Source: Cyanobacterium sp. Dongsha4 (GTDB lineage Bacteria; Cyanobacteriota; Cyanobacteriia; Cyanobacteriales; Cyanobacteriaceae). Taken from it: 64,000 nucleotides of DNA. Below, piece after piece: positions 27,151-36,230 of this stretch. Numbering within the stretch: position 1 is the stretch's first letter; each line of letters opens with the position of its first letter. The DNA lies in contig NZ_CP084098.1 of assembly GCF_036345015.1 (NCBI RefSeq), positions 1,563,326 to 1,627,325 of the forward strand, in the 5' to 3' direction. Both the position numbers and the translations under genes were made by a program. A model generated the notes under the pieces. The model ran no database searches, had not been told where the DNA came from, and worked only from the letters and a program-made list of their open reading frames with translations.

Positions 27151-28494
27151 TCAGTTAATAAAACTATTTTCTTCTAATAACTTTTCTGCGTCTGTACCCA
27201 AGATAATGGTAATGTCAGAATCAATATCTCCTGTAGATGAATATTCTAATTCACCAAAATTTAACACCCTTTGAATTTGTTGGGCTGACTCATTATCCCC
27301 TTTCTGGACAATAATTTGAGTGGTAGCGCTGGGAATAGTAGATTTTTGACTAATGTAAACATTGCGATAACCGTTTTCTCCTAATAATTCTGCTAATTTA
27401 TCATCTAATTGTCGGTTGGGAGTAGCGTTTTTGATGGCTATACGGATACGACTGGGAGAAGGGCGGTTATATGGGGTTGCATTTTCTGTTTGTAAGTATT
27501 CTTCGATAACGCTTTGCTTATTTTCCTCGGAAATTAGCCAATAACTTAGTTGATATTCTCTAGGATAGCTTGGACGTCCGGGTAACATTAACATTCTAAT
27601 ATCTTTTTTGTCTAAACCAAGGGCAAAACCTGCTAGTGTCATTATTTGTGAAGATGTTAAATCTGTGTCTATTTCTTCTTGCAACAAGTCAATTATTTGT
27701 GGTGTTTTAAATATCATTTGGGGCGATCGCATCTTGTCACCCAATGCTTTCAATAGTATTTGTTGCCGTTGTACCCTACCTATATCCCCTAAATTATCAT
27801 GACGAAAACGAGCAAACTGTTCCGCTTCTTCTCCATTTAAGACTTGTTTTCCTTGTTTTAAATCAATATATAATCCTTGAGTGCGATCGATATATTGCAT
27901 ATCTACAGGCACATAAACCTCTACACCCCCAACCAAATCCACTAACTTTTTAAATGCGTCAGTAGTAACCCTGATATAATGATCCACTGTAACGCCGTTT
28001 AAATTATCTTGGATAACCTCTTTGACTAAAGGCACTCCCCCTCTTGCATTTGCCCCATTAATTTTTGTATAAGCCCCATTGGGTAAACGCACACGGCTAT
28101 CTCTAGGAATAGATAGCATTTTTAAGGTATGAGTATCAGGATCTAATCGCACCAGTAACATTGTATCACTACGACCAGTGAATTTATCAACACCCTCGGC
28201 ATTAGGCACTCTATCAATACCCATTACTAAGATATTAGTTGACTGCTCAAGAGGTGAAGTAAATAACGCTGACAAACCAAAACGTTTTAAAGCCTGTACT
28301 TTTTCCATAAAAGGCTCTATATTTACAGGCAAAGGGCTTTTCAATGCTACTGTCATACCCACAAAACCCGAAATAGCTGCAGTGAGGGTAAAACATCCTC
28401 CCCAAATAAAGCCCTGTAATAAAGGAGAAACTGATTTTTTCACGGAATAGGTGTTTTTTATTTTAGATTTAGAATTATAGGATTGACGTGCCAA
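27151..28494 (-). CDS. LytR-CpsA-Psr family protein
   Basis: The 447-aa protein has one N-terminal transmembrane segment (about residues 25-50). The LCP domain runs from about residue 85 to 290: NILVMGIDRVPN, GRSDTMLLVRLDPD, LSIPRDSRV, and FARFRHDNLGDIGRVQRQQ. These hold the conserved Arg and Asp residues that bind the polyprenyl pyrophosphate group in the family. A LytR_C domain occupies about residues 345-440. LCP enzymes transfer glycopolymers from lipid carriers to the cell wall. The exact polymer in this organism is unknown. Confidence 0.92.
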   Translation of the reverse strand: MARQSYNSKSKIKNTYSVKKSVSPLLQGFIWGGCFTLTAAISGFVGMTVALKSPLPVNIEPFMEKVQALKRFGLSALFTSPLEQSTNILVMGIDRVPNAEGVDKFTGRSDTMLLVRLDPDTHTLKMLSIPRDSRVRLPNGAYTKINGANARGGVPLVKEVIQDNLNGVTVDHYIRVTTDAFKKLVDLVGGVEVYVPVDMQYIDRTQGLYIDLKQGKQVLNGEEAEQFARFRHDNLGDIGRVQRQQILLKALGDKMRSPQMIFKTPQIIDLLQEEIDTDLTSSQIMTLAGFALGLDKKDIRMLMLPGRPSYPREYQLSYWLISEENKQSVIEEYLQTENATPYNRPSPSRIRIAIKNATPNRQLDDKLAELLGENGYRNVYISQKSTIPSATTQIIVQKGDNESAQQIQRVLNFGELEYSSTGDIDSDITIILGTDAEKLLEENSFIN

Positions 28495-28984
28495 TTTATT
28501 TTCGGGTTCAAAAATTGAGATTGTTTTTGTGGTTTAGCTCACTGATACATATACCATACTATAGCCACCTTAAATAACTTCGTCAAAGAGAATTTCTTGA
28601 CAAATTCAATTATAATTTTTCTGGAAGTGGGAAATAGATATTTAGTAAAAACCTAAATTTTTCACATCATTTTGGGCTTATAACCAGATTTATGAACAAG
28701 TATGATAAATTGTATTTTGTATAAAGGAGCGATCGCACTTTTTCTTAATTAAGTGAACTCAACCTCACTATAATCCTTACATTATAATTTTTACTTTACT
28801 TTTCAGGAATGAGTAAATTTTAGAAATTTCCTCAATATTACTGCATAATTTCCATTTTGGATACTGATAGATGAATAGGAGGAAAAATTATCCTTCCCTT
28901 TATTCCATGAGATATTTTGTGAAGTTACTATGAGAAAAATTAAATTAAAATGTCCATAATATTAGCATTGTAGGGAAAAAAGTT
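28495..28984. other. 490-bp intergenic region, no gene seen
   Basis: This AT-rich divergent region lies between the LCP gene and the J-domain gene. It contains one HIP1 octamer near 28730 and no ORF or RNA fold that I recognise. It should contain promoters for both flanking genes. Confidence 0.5.
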
Positions 28985-29551
28985 ATGTTAAACAAAATTA
29001 TTTGTCAAGAAATTGAGCGTATTGCCAAGGAAAAAGGAATAGAAATTTCTCTTTTAAAAGAGTTTGCTAACTTCGTTATTATTAATCAAAAAACGAAAAT
29101 AACCAAGAAAAAAGTAAGTAAAACAAAAGGGAAAAAGCCTCTGTCTATGACAGCAATAAAAAAAGCTGTTTTAGATTATTTTCAAGTGAAAGATACTAAA
29201 GATTTACGTAAATCTTCTGAGTTTAAATTAGCCACAGAAAGCATGGATTTAAACTTTCGTCAAAAAGAATCATGGGAAACTCTCTATCGGGAATTCGTTG
29301 GTATTTTGCCTGAAGAAGAAGGAGAAGAAGGAGTTAACTGTATCAATGGCATTAATATTTTCAAGTATTTTCGTCCTTGGCGAGTATTTGGACTTAACCC
29401 TAAAACTGCAACCGAAAAAGAGATTAAATCTGCTTATCGAGAATTATCAAAAAAATATCATCCAGATAATCCAGAAACAGGAAGTGCTCAAATTTTCGAT
29501 CGCATCAACACTATGTATCAGTCAATTTTACCTAAGACATTTCAGAGTTAA
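28985..29551 (+). CDS. J-domain protein with N-terminal extension
   Basis: The 188-aa protein ends in a J domain. WRVFGLNPKTATEKEIKSAY leads into RELSKKYHPDNP, with the HPD triplet that stimulates the Hsp70 ATPase. The N-terminal 50 residues are helical and then strongly basic (KKKVSKTKGKK). A middle domain follows (FKLATESMDLNFRQKESWET, then YREFVGILP), and an EEEGEEG acidic stretch precedes the J domain. There is no Gly/Phe-rich or zinc-finger region, so it is a type III J protein. The next gene starts two bases after the stop, which implies a two-gene operon with an HNH-like protein. Confidence 0.82.
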   Translation: MLNKIICQEIERIAKEKGIEISLLKEFANFVIINQKTKITKKKVSKTKGKKPLSMTAIKKAVLDYFQVKDTKDLRKSSEFKLATESMDLNFRQKESWETLYREFVGILPEEEGEEGVNCINGINIFKYFRPWRVFGLNPKTATEKEIKSAYRELSKKYHPDNPETGSAQIFDRINTMYQSILPKTFQS

Positions 29552-29553
29552 TC

Positions 29554-30597
29554 ATGACAAAAGAAAAAAATTTATTTACTATTTCTGAAGAAGAATTAAC
29601 AAATGCTTTAGAAATTTCCTTAGAGCGTTTAGATGAAATCATTGATTTTTTTGATTCTGATCCAGATGATGAATGGGATTTACAAGAAAATCAGGATTAT
29701 ATTTTTCTCAATAAAAACAAAAAAATTAGGAAATATTCAACTAACGGAGCGTTAAAAATTGCCACCTATTTAGATACCCATGAAAAGAGAGGAATTATTG
29801 CCCAAATAAAAGAATTTATTACAGGACATCGCCGAAAAATACGTAATGCTTTAGCGAAAAAAATCATTTTAGAGGAATTAAGTGATAATGACAAAATTAT
29901 ACAAGTAAATGGTCGCTCAATGATTCAAAAACAAAGCCTAAGAAGAATATTGGCAACCAGTGGAGCAAGATTAAATAAAGCCATAGAAGACTTAAGACAA
30001 TCGGAAAAACCATTAGAAGCAAATGTGGATTTTACTGAAAGAGAATCACTAAAAAACAAGACAAAAAAAAGAAAAAATAACCAAGATAATAGCGAAAATA
30101 CAGTATTTGAACTGTGGTTTTCTGGCAAAGGTTCAGTAAGAATTGCAAGAGAATTAGGCGAAAATTTAAAAGATAAATCTCGCCAAAAAATGTGCATGGC
30201 AGTAAGCCAACAAATTGAACCTGTTTTACAAGAAAAAGAGCGGAAAAAATTAAGATTTAATAAAGATATTGAAAGTGCGAAAAATAGAGCTAAAAAAAGA
30301 GATAAAAATACTTGTCAAGTTACCTTAGTTCATAAAAATGACAAGAAAATAAATGCGATCGCAGCTCATCATTTGTATAGTATCAATAAATATACCCATT
30401 TAGCTACATCTATCGATAACTTAATCACCATTGATGAAAGAATACATAAAGAATTTCATTTAACTTGGATGGGAGGCTATGATGTGGAGTGTACAGTTCA
30501 AGATTTTATTGATTTTATCACAGAACGTTATCCTGAACAGGTAACAGAAGAATTACTTGATCGCCTTTTTCACATTCAAAAAACTTTAAAAATTTGA
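29554..30597 (+). CDS. HNH-like nuclease-domain protein
   Basis: This 347-aa basic protein carries a C-terminal segment (about residues 245-310) that looks like an HNH/beta-beta-alpha-metal nuclease. It has RDKNTCQVT, then IAAHHLYSINKYTH with paired His, then DNLITIDERIHKEFH with the Asn and later His. The N-terminal 110 residues begin with FTISEEELTNALEISLERLD, which may be a DNA-binding domain, and the middle is Lys-rich. I infer a nuclease, but only one Cys is present, so the usual zinc knuckle is missing. Translation is coupled to the upstream J-domain gene. Confidence 0.65.
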   Translation: MTKEKNLFTISEEELTNALEISLERLDEIIDFFDSDPDDEWDLQENQDYIFLNKNKKIRKYSTNGALKIATYLDTHEKRGIIAQIKEFITGHRRKIRNALAKKIILEELSDNDKIIQVNGRSMIQKQSLRRILATSGARLNKAIEDLRQSEKPLEANVDFTERESLKNKTKKRKNNQDNSENTVFELWFSGKGSVRIARELGENLKDKSRQKMCMAVSQQIEPVLQEKERKKLRFNKDIESAKNRAKKRDKNTCQVTLVHKNDKKINAIAAHHLYSINKYTHLATSIDNLITIDERIHKEFHLTWMGGYDVECTVQDFIDFITERYPEQVTEELLDRLFHIQKTLKI

Positions 30598-30674
30598 GAA
30601 AAAATACAATGATAATTATGAAAGATACTAAGACTTGCTCTCATTTTTTACGGGGTATTTGATAATTTTTTACT

Positions 30675-30872
30675 TTATAAATAGAAAAACAATAATAACA
30701 ATAAAAAACAAATAAATATAGAAAATAAGATAGGTTTTTTCGTTTGTTCCCATCCCATGCCTTGATGATTGATATAACTACCATCAATAAAACCAAATAA
30801 AACGAACAAAATGAATAAAACAAAAAAAGTTATTAATAGACAAAAAGCAATAAGTATTTTCCCAAACAACAT
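30675..30872 (-). CDS. Possible small membrane protein downstream of the NYN gene
   Basis: An ATG six bases after the stop of the NYN-domain gene opens a 65-codon frame. It encodes two strongly hydrophobic segments separated by DGSYINHQGMGWEQTKKP. No clear Shine-Dalgarno is present. The AT-rich DNA makes hydrophobic frames likely by chance, and another frame in this stretch is also open. It may be co-transcribed with the NYN gene, but I hold this as a weak call. Confidence 0.3.
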   Translation of the reverse strand: MLFGKILIAFCLLITFFVLFILFVLFGFIDGSYINHQGMGWEQTKKPILFSIFICFLLLLLFFYL

Positions 30873-30878
30873 TGTAGT

Positions 30879-32174
30879 TTAAAAATCTAAAATAATTTGC
30901 TCAATAATATTTTCTTTTAAATCCTTCCCCCAGAACGATGATAACTTATTAAAAATAGATTCTTTAAATTTTTTAATAATTGCTTTATGTTCTTGAAACT
31001 CTAATTTTAGCCGAAAAACCTTTTCAGAAATATGTTTATGAGAATTAGTAATGGCAAAAATATCTAAATTAATTAGAGAGAGTAAACAATTATTTATATT
31101 TTCACTTTCAATATCTGGATAAATATTATTAATATTTTCTAATAGAATATCTAAAGTATATTCATCTGTTAAACAGGCAACAGCAGAAGTAATCTTTAAA
31201 AAATCTTCTGAATCAATAATTTTAATCCGAGGATTATTAATAGCTAAAATTGATTGATAGTTTTCTGAAGAGTGTAGAAAATTATCGTCTAAATAGGGTA
31301 AAGGTTCAAAGTTTTCAAGAATAGTATTTTTAAGAGCTAATTTAGTTTGAAACTTATCGGAAGTAACAATTTTTAAATCAGTATCCTTACAGATATATTG
31401 TAAAAACTGAATGAATTTAGGTAAACCAATTTTATGGGGATCAAAATCTTCTATTCCATACTTAAATGCTTCTTTTATTACTGATAAATGTATTCCAGAA
31501 TGAGATAACTCTCTAACTGCTTCTTTATCCTGAATAAACCAATTTAAAATAATCTGTGATTTCTTAATTATTTCCTCTCTATTATTACTAGATAATCTGT
31601 CCAAAGATTGAGACATTTTTAATACTAAAGGATTAGTAATTTTTAAATTTTGCTCTACCTCTTTTTTCTCTTCTGTAATATTTTCATTTTCTTCTTCTGG
31701 GTCATCTATACCGATAAAATAATCACACATGGATTCTAATACTTGATTAGTTGATGATTTGTAACCACAGGCAATAACATATTTACCATATTCATGTAAC
31801 TTTCTTGCAACAGCAGAAAAACCACCATCCCCAGAAACAATCACAAATATATCAATATTATTTCTCACATAAGCTAAATCGATCGCATCTACAGCTAATT
31901 GTATATCGGCGGCATTCTTTTTTTGATAGTAAGAAAAACCAAATATTTGTACAGGCTCAATACCTAATTCATTAATTTCTCTTTTCATCACCGACAAACG
32001 AGAATCGCTCCAATTAGCATAGGCTTTCTGCACTAAAATTCTCTTAACTTTGGGGATTTTTTCTACTTCTTTAAATATATTTTTTAAGGAGATGCTATTA
32101 ATATAATTTTTAGGCATATTATAGCCTTTCAAAAGATTCTCAACATCATAAAAAATTGCTGTATTTCCATTCAT
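30879..32174 (-). CDS. NYN (PIN-like) ribonuclease domain protein with LOTUS/OST-HTH region
   Basis: The 431-aa protein starts with a NYN/LabA-like PIN-fold domain (residues 1-165). Its acidic active-site residues can be seen in IFYDVEN, NAADIQLAVDAIDLAY and VIVSGDGGFSAV. Around residues 215-280 lies a segment typical of OST-HTH/LOTUS domains: GIHLSVIKEAFKYGIEDFDP and KIGLPKFIQFLQYI. The C-terminal 140 residues are uncharacterised. NYN-LOTUS proteins are thought to act on RNA, so an RNase role is likely. The active-site acids appear complete. It is not clearly linked to neighbouring genes. Confidence 0.83.
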   Translation of the reverse strand: MNGNTAIFYDVENLLKGYNMPKNYINSISLKNIFKEVEKIPKVKRILVQKAYANWSDSRLSVMKREINELGIEPVQIFGFSYYQKKNAADIQLAVDAIDLAYVRNNIDIFVIVSGDGGFSAVARKLHEYGKYVIACGYKSSTNQVLESMCDYFIGIDDPEEENENITEEKKEVEQNLKITNPLVLKMSQSLDRLSSNNREEIIKKSQIILNWFIQDKEAVRELSHSGIHLSVIKEAFKYGIEDFDPHKIGLPKFIQFLQYICKDTDLKIVTSDKFQTKLALKNTILENFEPLPYLDDNFLHSSENYQSILAINNPRIKIIDSEDFLKITSAVACLTDEYTLDILLENINNIYPDIESENINNCLLSLINLDIFAITNSHKHISEKVFRLKLEFQEHKAIIKKFKESIFNKLSSFWGKDLKENIIEQIILDF

Positions 32175-32204
32175 GAAAAAAAATTAGGTAATCGTTAGAT
32201 TGAT

Positions 32205-32283
32205 GAGAGCGAGGTGTTAGGGTGTTAGGGTATTAGGGAGAAAATAATTAATTACCTTTGCCCTTTGCCCCTTGCCCTTTTCT
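32205..32283. repeat. Dispersed intergenic repeat between NYN and prxQ genes
   Basis: GAGGTGTTAGGGTGTTAGGG followed by TTAATTACCTTTGCCC, TTTGCCCCTTGCCC. It has the same word set as the other intergenic repeats here. Confidence 0.6.
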
Positions 32284-32290
32284 TAATTAT

Positions 32291-32746
32291 TTAAAGAGAT
32301 TTTATGGTTTTTAAGGCTTCATCCACATGGGCTTTAAAATCCATCATTGAATTAAAGATATGTCTGACAATTCCTTCTTTATCAATAACATAGGTGACTC
32401 TACCGGGCAATAAAAATAACGCATTTGGCACACCAAAGAGTTTTCTTACTTTTCCCTGACTATCACTAAGTAAAATAAAGGGTAATTGATATTTACTGGC
32501 AAATTGTTGATGAGATTGAGGAGAATCACTACTAATACCGATTACTTCCGCCCCTGCTTCTTTAAATTCTTCATAGCTATCTCTAAAGGTGCAAGATTCT
32601 ATGGTGCAACCGGGGGTGTCATCTTTAGGATAGAAATAGATAACGACGGATTTTTTCCCTAAAAATTCACTCAAACTAACGTTTTTTCCGTCCGCAGAGG
32701 GTAAAGTAAAATCGGGAGTGCGATCGCCAATTTTTAAACTTGTCAT
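32291..32746 (-). CDS. Peroxiredoxin Q/BCP
   Basis: This 151-aa thiol peroxidase reduces H2O2 and organic peroxides using thioredoxin. The peroxidatic Cys47 and resolving Cys52 sit in [16 protein letters not shown], the atypical two-Cys arrangement of the BCP/PrxQ group. The Thr/Ser and Arg of the catalytic site are also in place. Length and order match the family. There is no transit or signal peptide, so it is cytosolic. It stands alone after an intergenic repeat. Confidence 0.95.
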   Translation of the reverse strand: MTSLKIGDRTPDFTLPSADGKNVSLSEFLGKKSVVIYFYPKDDTPGCTIESCTFRDSYEEFKEAGAEVIGISSDSPQSHQQFASKYQLPFILLSDSQGKVRKLFGVPNALFLLPGRVTYVIDKEGIVRHIFNSMMDFKAHVDEALKTIKSL

Positions 32747-32848
32747 ATAATTAGAATTAATTGCGATAATAATAAGTTAACTTAATAATCAATTGTATCG
32801 AAAGACTGGTAAGAGTTAAGATAGAAAACGGACGTTTAAGAGTATTAG

Positions 32849-33625
32849 ATGAAAAACAGACTTTCTATGAATCTCATTTTTGCCTCATTTTATCGTTTTT
32901 TGCCCTTAGAAAACTTAGAAGATTTACAGACTGAATTTTTGCATTGGTGTCAAGAAGGAGATATAAAAGGAACTATTTTAATCGCCAAAGAAGGAATTAA
33001 TGCTAATATTGTCGGAGAAAAAGAGCCGCTAAAAGAAGTTATTAAAAAGATCCAAAAAAAACTTAATTGTGATGAGTGGGAAATAAAATATTCTGATGTG
33101 GAAATAATGCCTTTTGCTAGAATGAAAGTCAAAATAAAAAAAGAAATCATCACTTTTGGTATTTCTGAAGCTGATCCTAATAAACAAGTGGGAACTTATA
33201 TTAAACCTAAAGATTGGAATAATTTAATTTCTCAACCCGATGTAAAATTAGTAGATACCCGTAATGAATATGAAGTTCAAATCGGCACTTTTAAAGGAGC
33301 AGAAAATCCCCATATTGACTCTTTTACAGAATTAAATAAATATATTGAAGAACATTTAAACCCAGAAAAAGATCAAAAAGTGGCGATGTTTTGCACTGGA
33401 GGAATTCGTTGCGAAAAAGTGACGGCGTTAATGTTAAGTAAAGGTTTTAAAGAAGTTTATCATCTACAAGGGGGAATCCTTAAATATTTACAAGAAATTC
33501 CCCCAGAAGAAAGTCTCTGGGAAGGAGAGTGTTTCGTATTTGATGAAAGAGTGGCCGTTAAACATGGTTTAGAGAAGGGAAGTTATAAATTGTGTCCTGA
33601 AACTGGAGAACCAATTCCTGTATAA
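32849..33625 (+). CDS. trhO: tRNA uridine 5-oxyacetic acid pathway hydroxylase TrhO (rhodanese domain)
   Basis: The 258-aa protein belongs to the YceA/TrhO (UPF0176) family, which hydroxylates U34 of certain tRNAs independently of oxygen. It has an N-terminal acylphosphatase-like domain (residues 1-100). A rhodanese domain follows with the active loop MFCTGGIRCEK. The signature tail GECFVFDERVAVKHGL leads to LCPETGEPIP. The usual zinc-like CxxC finger at the end is reduced to a single Cys here. An ATG at MNLIFASF, six codons in, is an alternative start. Confidence 0.92.
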   Translation: MKNRLSMNLIFASFYRFLPLENLEDLQTEFLHWCQEGDIKGTILIAKEGINANIVGEKEPLKEVIKKIQKKLNCDEWEIKYSDVEIMPFARMKVKIKKEIITFGISEADPNKQVGTYIKPKDWNNLISQPDVKLVDTRNEYEVQIGTFKGAENPHIDSFTELNKYIEEHLNPEKDQKVAMFCTGGIRCEKVTALMLSKGFKEVYHLQGGILKYLQEIPPEESLWEGECFVFDERVAVKHGLEKGSYKLCPETGEPIPV

Positions 33626-33726
33626 TCTGCAATCTGTCAGGAGTGGCTTTAAAGCTGTTTTCGGGAAGATTAGATTAGGAGTCAAGAGAAATAACTATTA
33701 ATCATAATTCTTCATTCTCAATTCTT

Positions 33727-34689
33727 TTAACTGACTTGTTTATGTCCGAGTTTGAGGAAAATAGTTTCTAAATCTTCTTTCTCACAATGGAAATCTGCGA
33801 TCGCAACTCCTGCTGTGATCAAATTTTTTAACAACAAGGCACTATCTTCCTGATTGCCTGTAAATTCTAATTTATATCGTTGTCCATCCGCTAGTTTTTC
33901 CCATGCTTTGACGGTAGGACAATTTTTTAATTCCCCAATGAGTTTGTCTTCTCCTTCTAAAATGGTAATCAGTATTAATTGACGGCTCAAACGTTGATAT
34001 AATTGGGCTAAAGAGGTGCTTTCCACCAAAAAGCCTAATTCCATTATTCCCACCGATGTACACAATTCCGCTAAGTCTGATAAAACGTGAGATGATATTA
34101 AAATCGTCATTCCAGCCTGTTGCAGTTGTTTGATAGTTTCCCGAAAGTCCATCCTTGCGATCGGATCTAGTCCAGACACAGGCTCATCTAACAATAATAC
34201 TACGGGTTGATGAATGATAGTTCTAGCAAGGCTTAACCGTTGTTTCATCCCCCTAGAAAGAGTTGCAATTTCAGCATTGCGTTTATATTCTAACTGCACT
34301 AATTCCAACACATCAGCTAAACGGCGGTGTCTTTCCGAAGCAGGTATATTGTACAATCTCGCAAAATATTCAAGGTAATCAATCACCGTTAAATCATCGT
34401 AGAGGGGAAAATCATCGGGAAGGTAGCCTAAATATTTTTTCAGATGGGAGTTACTATTATCCGTTAAGAGGCGATCGCCATAGAGATAAATTTCCCCTTT
34501 AGTGGGAGTTTCCGCCGCCGCTAACATCCTAATTAAAGTTGTTTTTCCTGCACCATTAGGACCTATTAAACCATACACATCCCCTTTTTTTATCTGTAAA
34601 TCCACATCATTGACAGCAATATGTTTATCAAATCTTTTCGTTAAGCCAAAGGTTGTAATAGCTGTTTCAGGAGTGATTATCTGTTGCAT
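33727..34689 (-). CDS. ABC transporter ATP-binding protein
   Basis: The 320-aa ATPase subunit has all the ABC motifs: Walker A GPNGAGKT, Q-loop GYLPDDFPLYDDL, signature LSRGMKQRLSLA, Walker B VVLLLDEP with the D-loop SGLD, and the H-loop SSH. It resembles the CcmA/NatA-type exporters that end in an extra C-terminal domain of about 90 residues. No permease gene is adjacent in this window on either side, so the membrane partner and substrate cannot be told. The start is ATG. Confidence 0.92.
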   Translation of the reverse strand: MQQIITPETAITTFGLTKRFDKHIAVNDVDLQIKKGDVYGLIGPNGAGKTTLIRMLAAAETPTKGEIYLYGDRLLTDNSNSHLKKYLGYLPDDFPLYDDLTVIDYLEYFARLYNIPASERHRRLADVLELVQLEYKRNAEIATLSRGMKQRLSLARTIIHQPVVLLLDEPVSGLDPIARMDFRETIKQLQQAGMTILISSHVLSDLAELCTSVGIMELGFLVESTSLAQLYQRLSRQLILITILEGEDKLIGELKNCPTVKAWEKLADGQRYKLEFTGNQEDSALLLKNLITAGVAIADFHCEKEDLETIFLKLGHKQVS

Positions 34690-34828
34690 AATATTAAGAT
34701 CTGAAAATAATCCTAGTCTAATGGGTATGTAAAGGTTTAGATTGAAAGATTGTAAATCAAATCAATCAGTTATGATTTGTGAGAATTTCCCCTTAACTTT
34801 CCCCTTATTAAAAATTTTCCATTAATTT

Positions 34829-34858
34829 CCCCCCTTATTAAGGGGGGTTAGGGGGGAT
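34829..34858. repeat. CCCCCCTTATTAAGGGGGG hairpin repeat upstream of hemF
   Basis: A perfect inverted repeat (eight-base arms around ATT, 34829-34847) is followed by TTAGGGGGGATC. Similar words are common in cyanobacterial intergenic DNA. It lies about 60 bp before the hemF ATG and could affect its mRNA leader. Confidence 0.65.
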
Positions 34859-34917
34859 CTAATTCCCATGAATGATTATTGATTGCTATATTTTAATTAT
34901 TTATTAACAATTCCATC

Positions 34918-35937
34918 ATGACAACAGTTGAGACTAATTCCGAGAAAATTGTTCCCACTTTACCTCCAGAAGATGCCAAAGCAAGGGTAAGTGAATTTAT
35001 GAAAACTATACAAGACGAAATTTGTGCAGGATTAGAAGCCTTAGACGGCAAAGGTAAATTCAAAGAAGATAGTTGGCAAAGAGAAGAGGGAGGGGGGGGA
35101 AGATCCCGTGTAATGACTGATGGAGATGTGTTTGAGCAAGGCGGAGTCAACTTTTCCGAGGTTTGGGGTAATCATTTACCTCCCAGTATTTTAAAACAAC
35201 GTCCTGAAGCAGAAGGTCATTCTTTTTATGCTACGGGTACATCTATGGTTTTACACCCCAAAAATCCCTATATTCCCACAGTACATTTAAACTATCGTTA
35301 CTTTGAAGCAGGTCCTGTGTGGTGGTTTGGTGGTGGTGCGGATTTAACCCCCTATTACCCTTTTGCGGAAGATGCCAAGCATTTTCATTCTACCTTCAAG
35401 AAAACTTGTGATCAACATCATCCCGAATATTACCCCGTGTTTAAGCGTTGGTGTGATGAATACTTTTTCTTAAAACACCGCAACGAAACCAGAGGAGTAG
35501 GAGGACTCTTTTTCGACTACCAAGACGGTACAGATCCGCTATATAGAGGACCTCATCCCGATAAAGCCGCCGCTACCTATAGTAATCAATTACCCTCTCA
35601 ACCTCAACGCAGTTGGGAAGAACTTTTTGCCTTTGTGCAAGATTGTGGTAGAACATTTTTACCTGCTTATGTACCCATTGCGGAAAAACGTCGTGACACG
35701 GAATACGGAGAAAGAGAGCGTCATTTCCAACTATATCGCCGAGGTAGATATGTAGAGTTTAACTTGGTTTATGACAGAGGTACAATTTTCGGCTTACAAA
35801 CCAATGGTAGAACCGAATCGATTTTGATGTCATTACCTCCCCTAGTGCGTTGGGAATATAACTACAAACCTGAACCTAATACTCCCGAAGCACAATTATA
35901 TGATGTCTTCTTAAAACCCCAAAATTGGGCGGAATGA
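34918..35937 (+). CDS. hemF: Oxygen-dependent coproporphyrinogen III oxidase
   Basis: HemF converts coproporphyrinogen III to protoporphyrinogen IX using O2, upstream of both heme and chlorophyll. The 339-aa protein shows the family signatures [20 protein letters not shown] and [13 protein letters not shown]-like [14 protein letters not shown]. It also has [26 protein letters not shown] and [18 protein letters not shown]. Length and order are normal. With chlM at 13 kb it represents the tetrapyrrole pathway in the window. The start ATG fits the usual N-terminal length. Confidence 0.97.
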   Translation: MTTVETNSEKIVPTLPPEDAKARVSEFMKTIQDEICAGLEALDGKGKFKEDSWQREEGGGGRSRVMTDGDVFEQGGVNFSEVWGNHLPPSILKQRPEAEGHSFYATGTSMVLHPKNPYIPTVHLNYRYFEAGPVWWFGGGADLTPYYPFAEDAKHFHSTFKKTCDQHHPEYYPVFKRWCDEYFFLKHRNETRGVGGLFFDYQDGTDPLYRGPHPDKAAATYSNQLPSQPQRSWEELFAFVQDCGRTFLPAYVPIAEKRRDTEYGERERHFQLYRRGRYVEFNLVYDRGTIFGLQTNGRTESILMSLPPLVRWEYNYKPEPNTPEAQLYDVFLKPQNWAE

Positions 35938-36139
35938 TAAGATTTATTAATAAATAGAGATTTTGTTAAGAAAAATACTAAATAATTGACATATAAGGGG
36001 TTATAACCACCTGAGTTCGAGGAAAAAAGTTTTGAGAAATAAGAAGTTGAGAGTTATCGCAGAGAAAATTTTGCGAGAAAAAATAACTAAATAAATTCTT
36101 ATGAAATTAATTTATTCAGCTTTTTTGTCAATAACTATA

Positions 36140-36192
36140 ACTTTTAACTCCGAACCCCGAACTCCGAACTCCGAACTCAGGTATAACCCCTT
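36140..36192. repeat. GAACTCC/GAACCCC heptamer repeat
   Basis: ACTCCGAACCCCGAACTCC is followed by further GAACTCC units, then AGGTATAACCCC. These are heptamer arrays like those at 21.6 and 52.2 kb, here between hemF and the RTX gene. A 293-bp non-coding space surrounds them. Confidence 0.65.
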
Positions 36193-36230
36193 TTTTTGAT
36201 GATTGTGAAGTTTAGTAACTATGTAGAAAA

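Noticed and set aside
30641-30823. 60-codon minus-strand hydrophobic frame overlapping the 65-codon candidate
   Set aside because: It overlaps in another frame, has no better start, and hydrophobic frames are common in AT-rich DNA.
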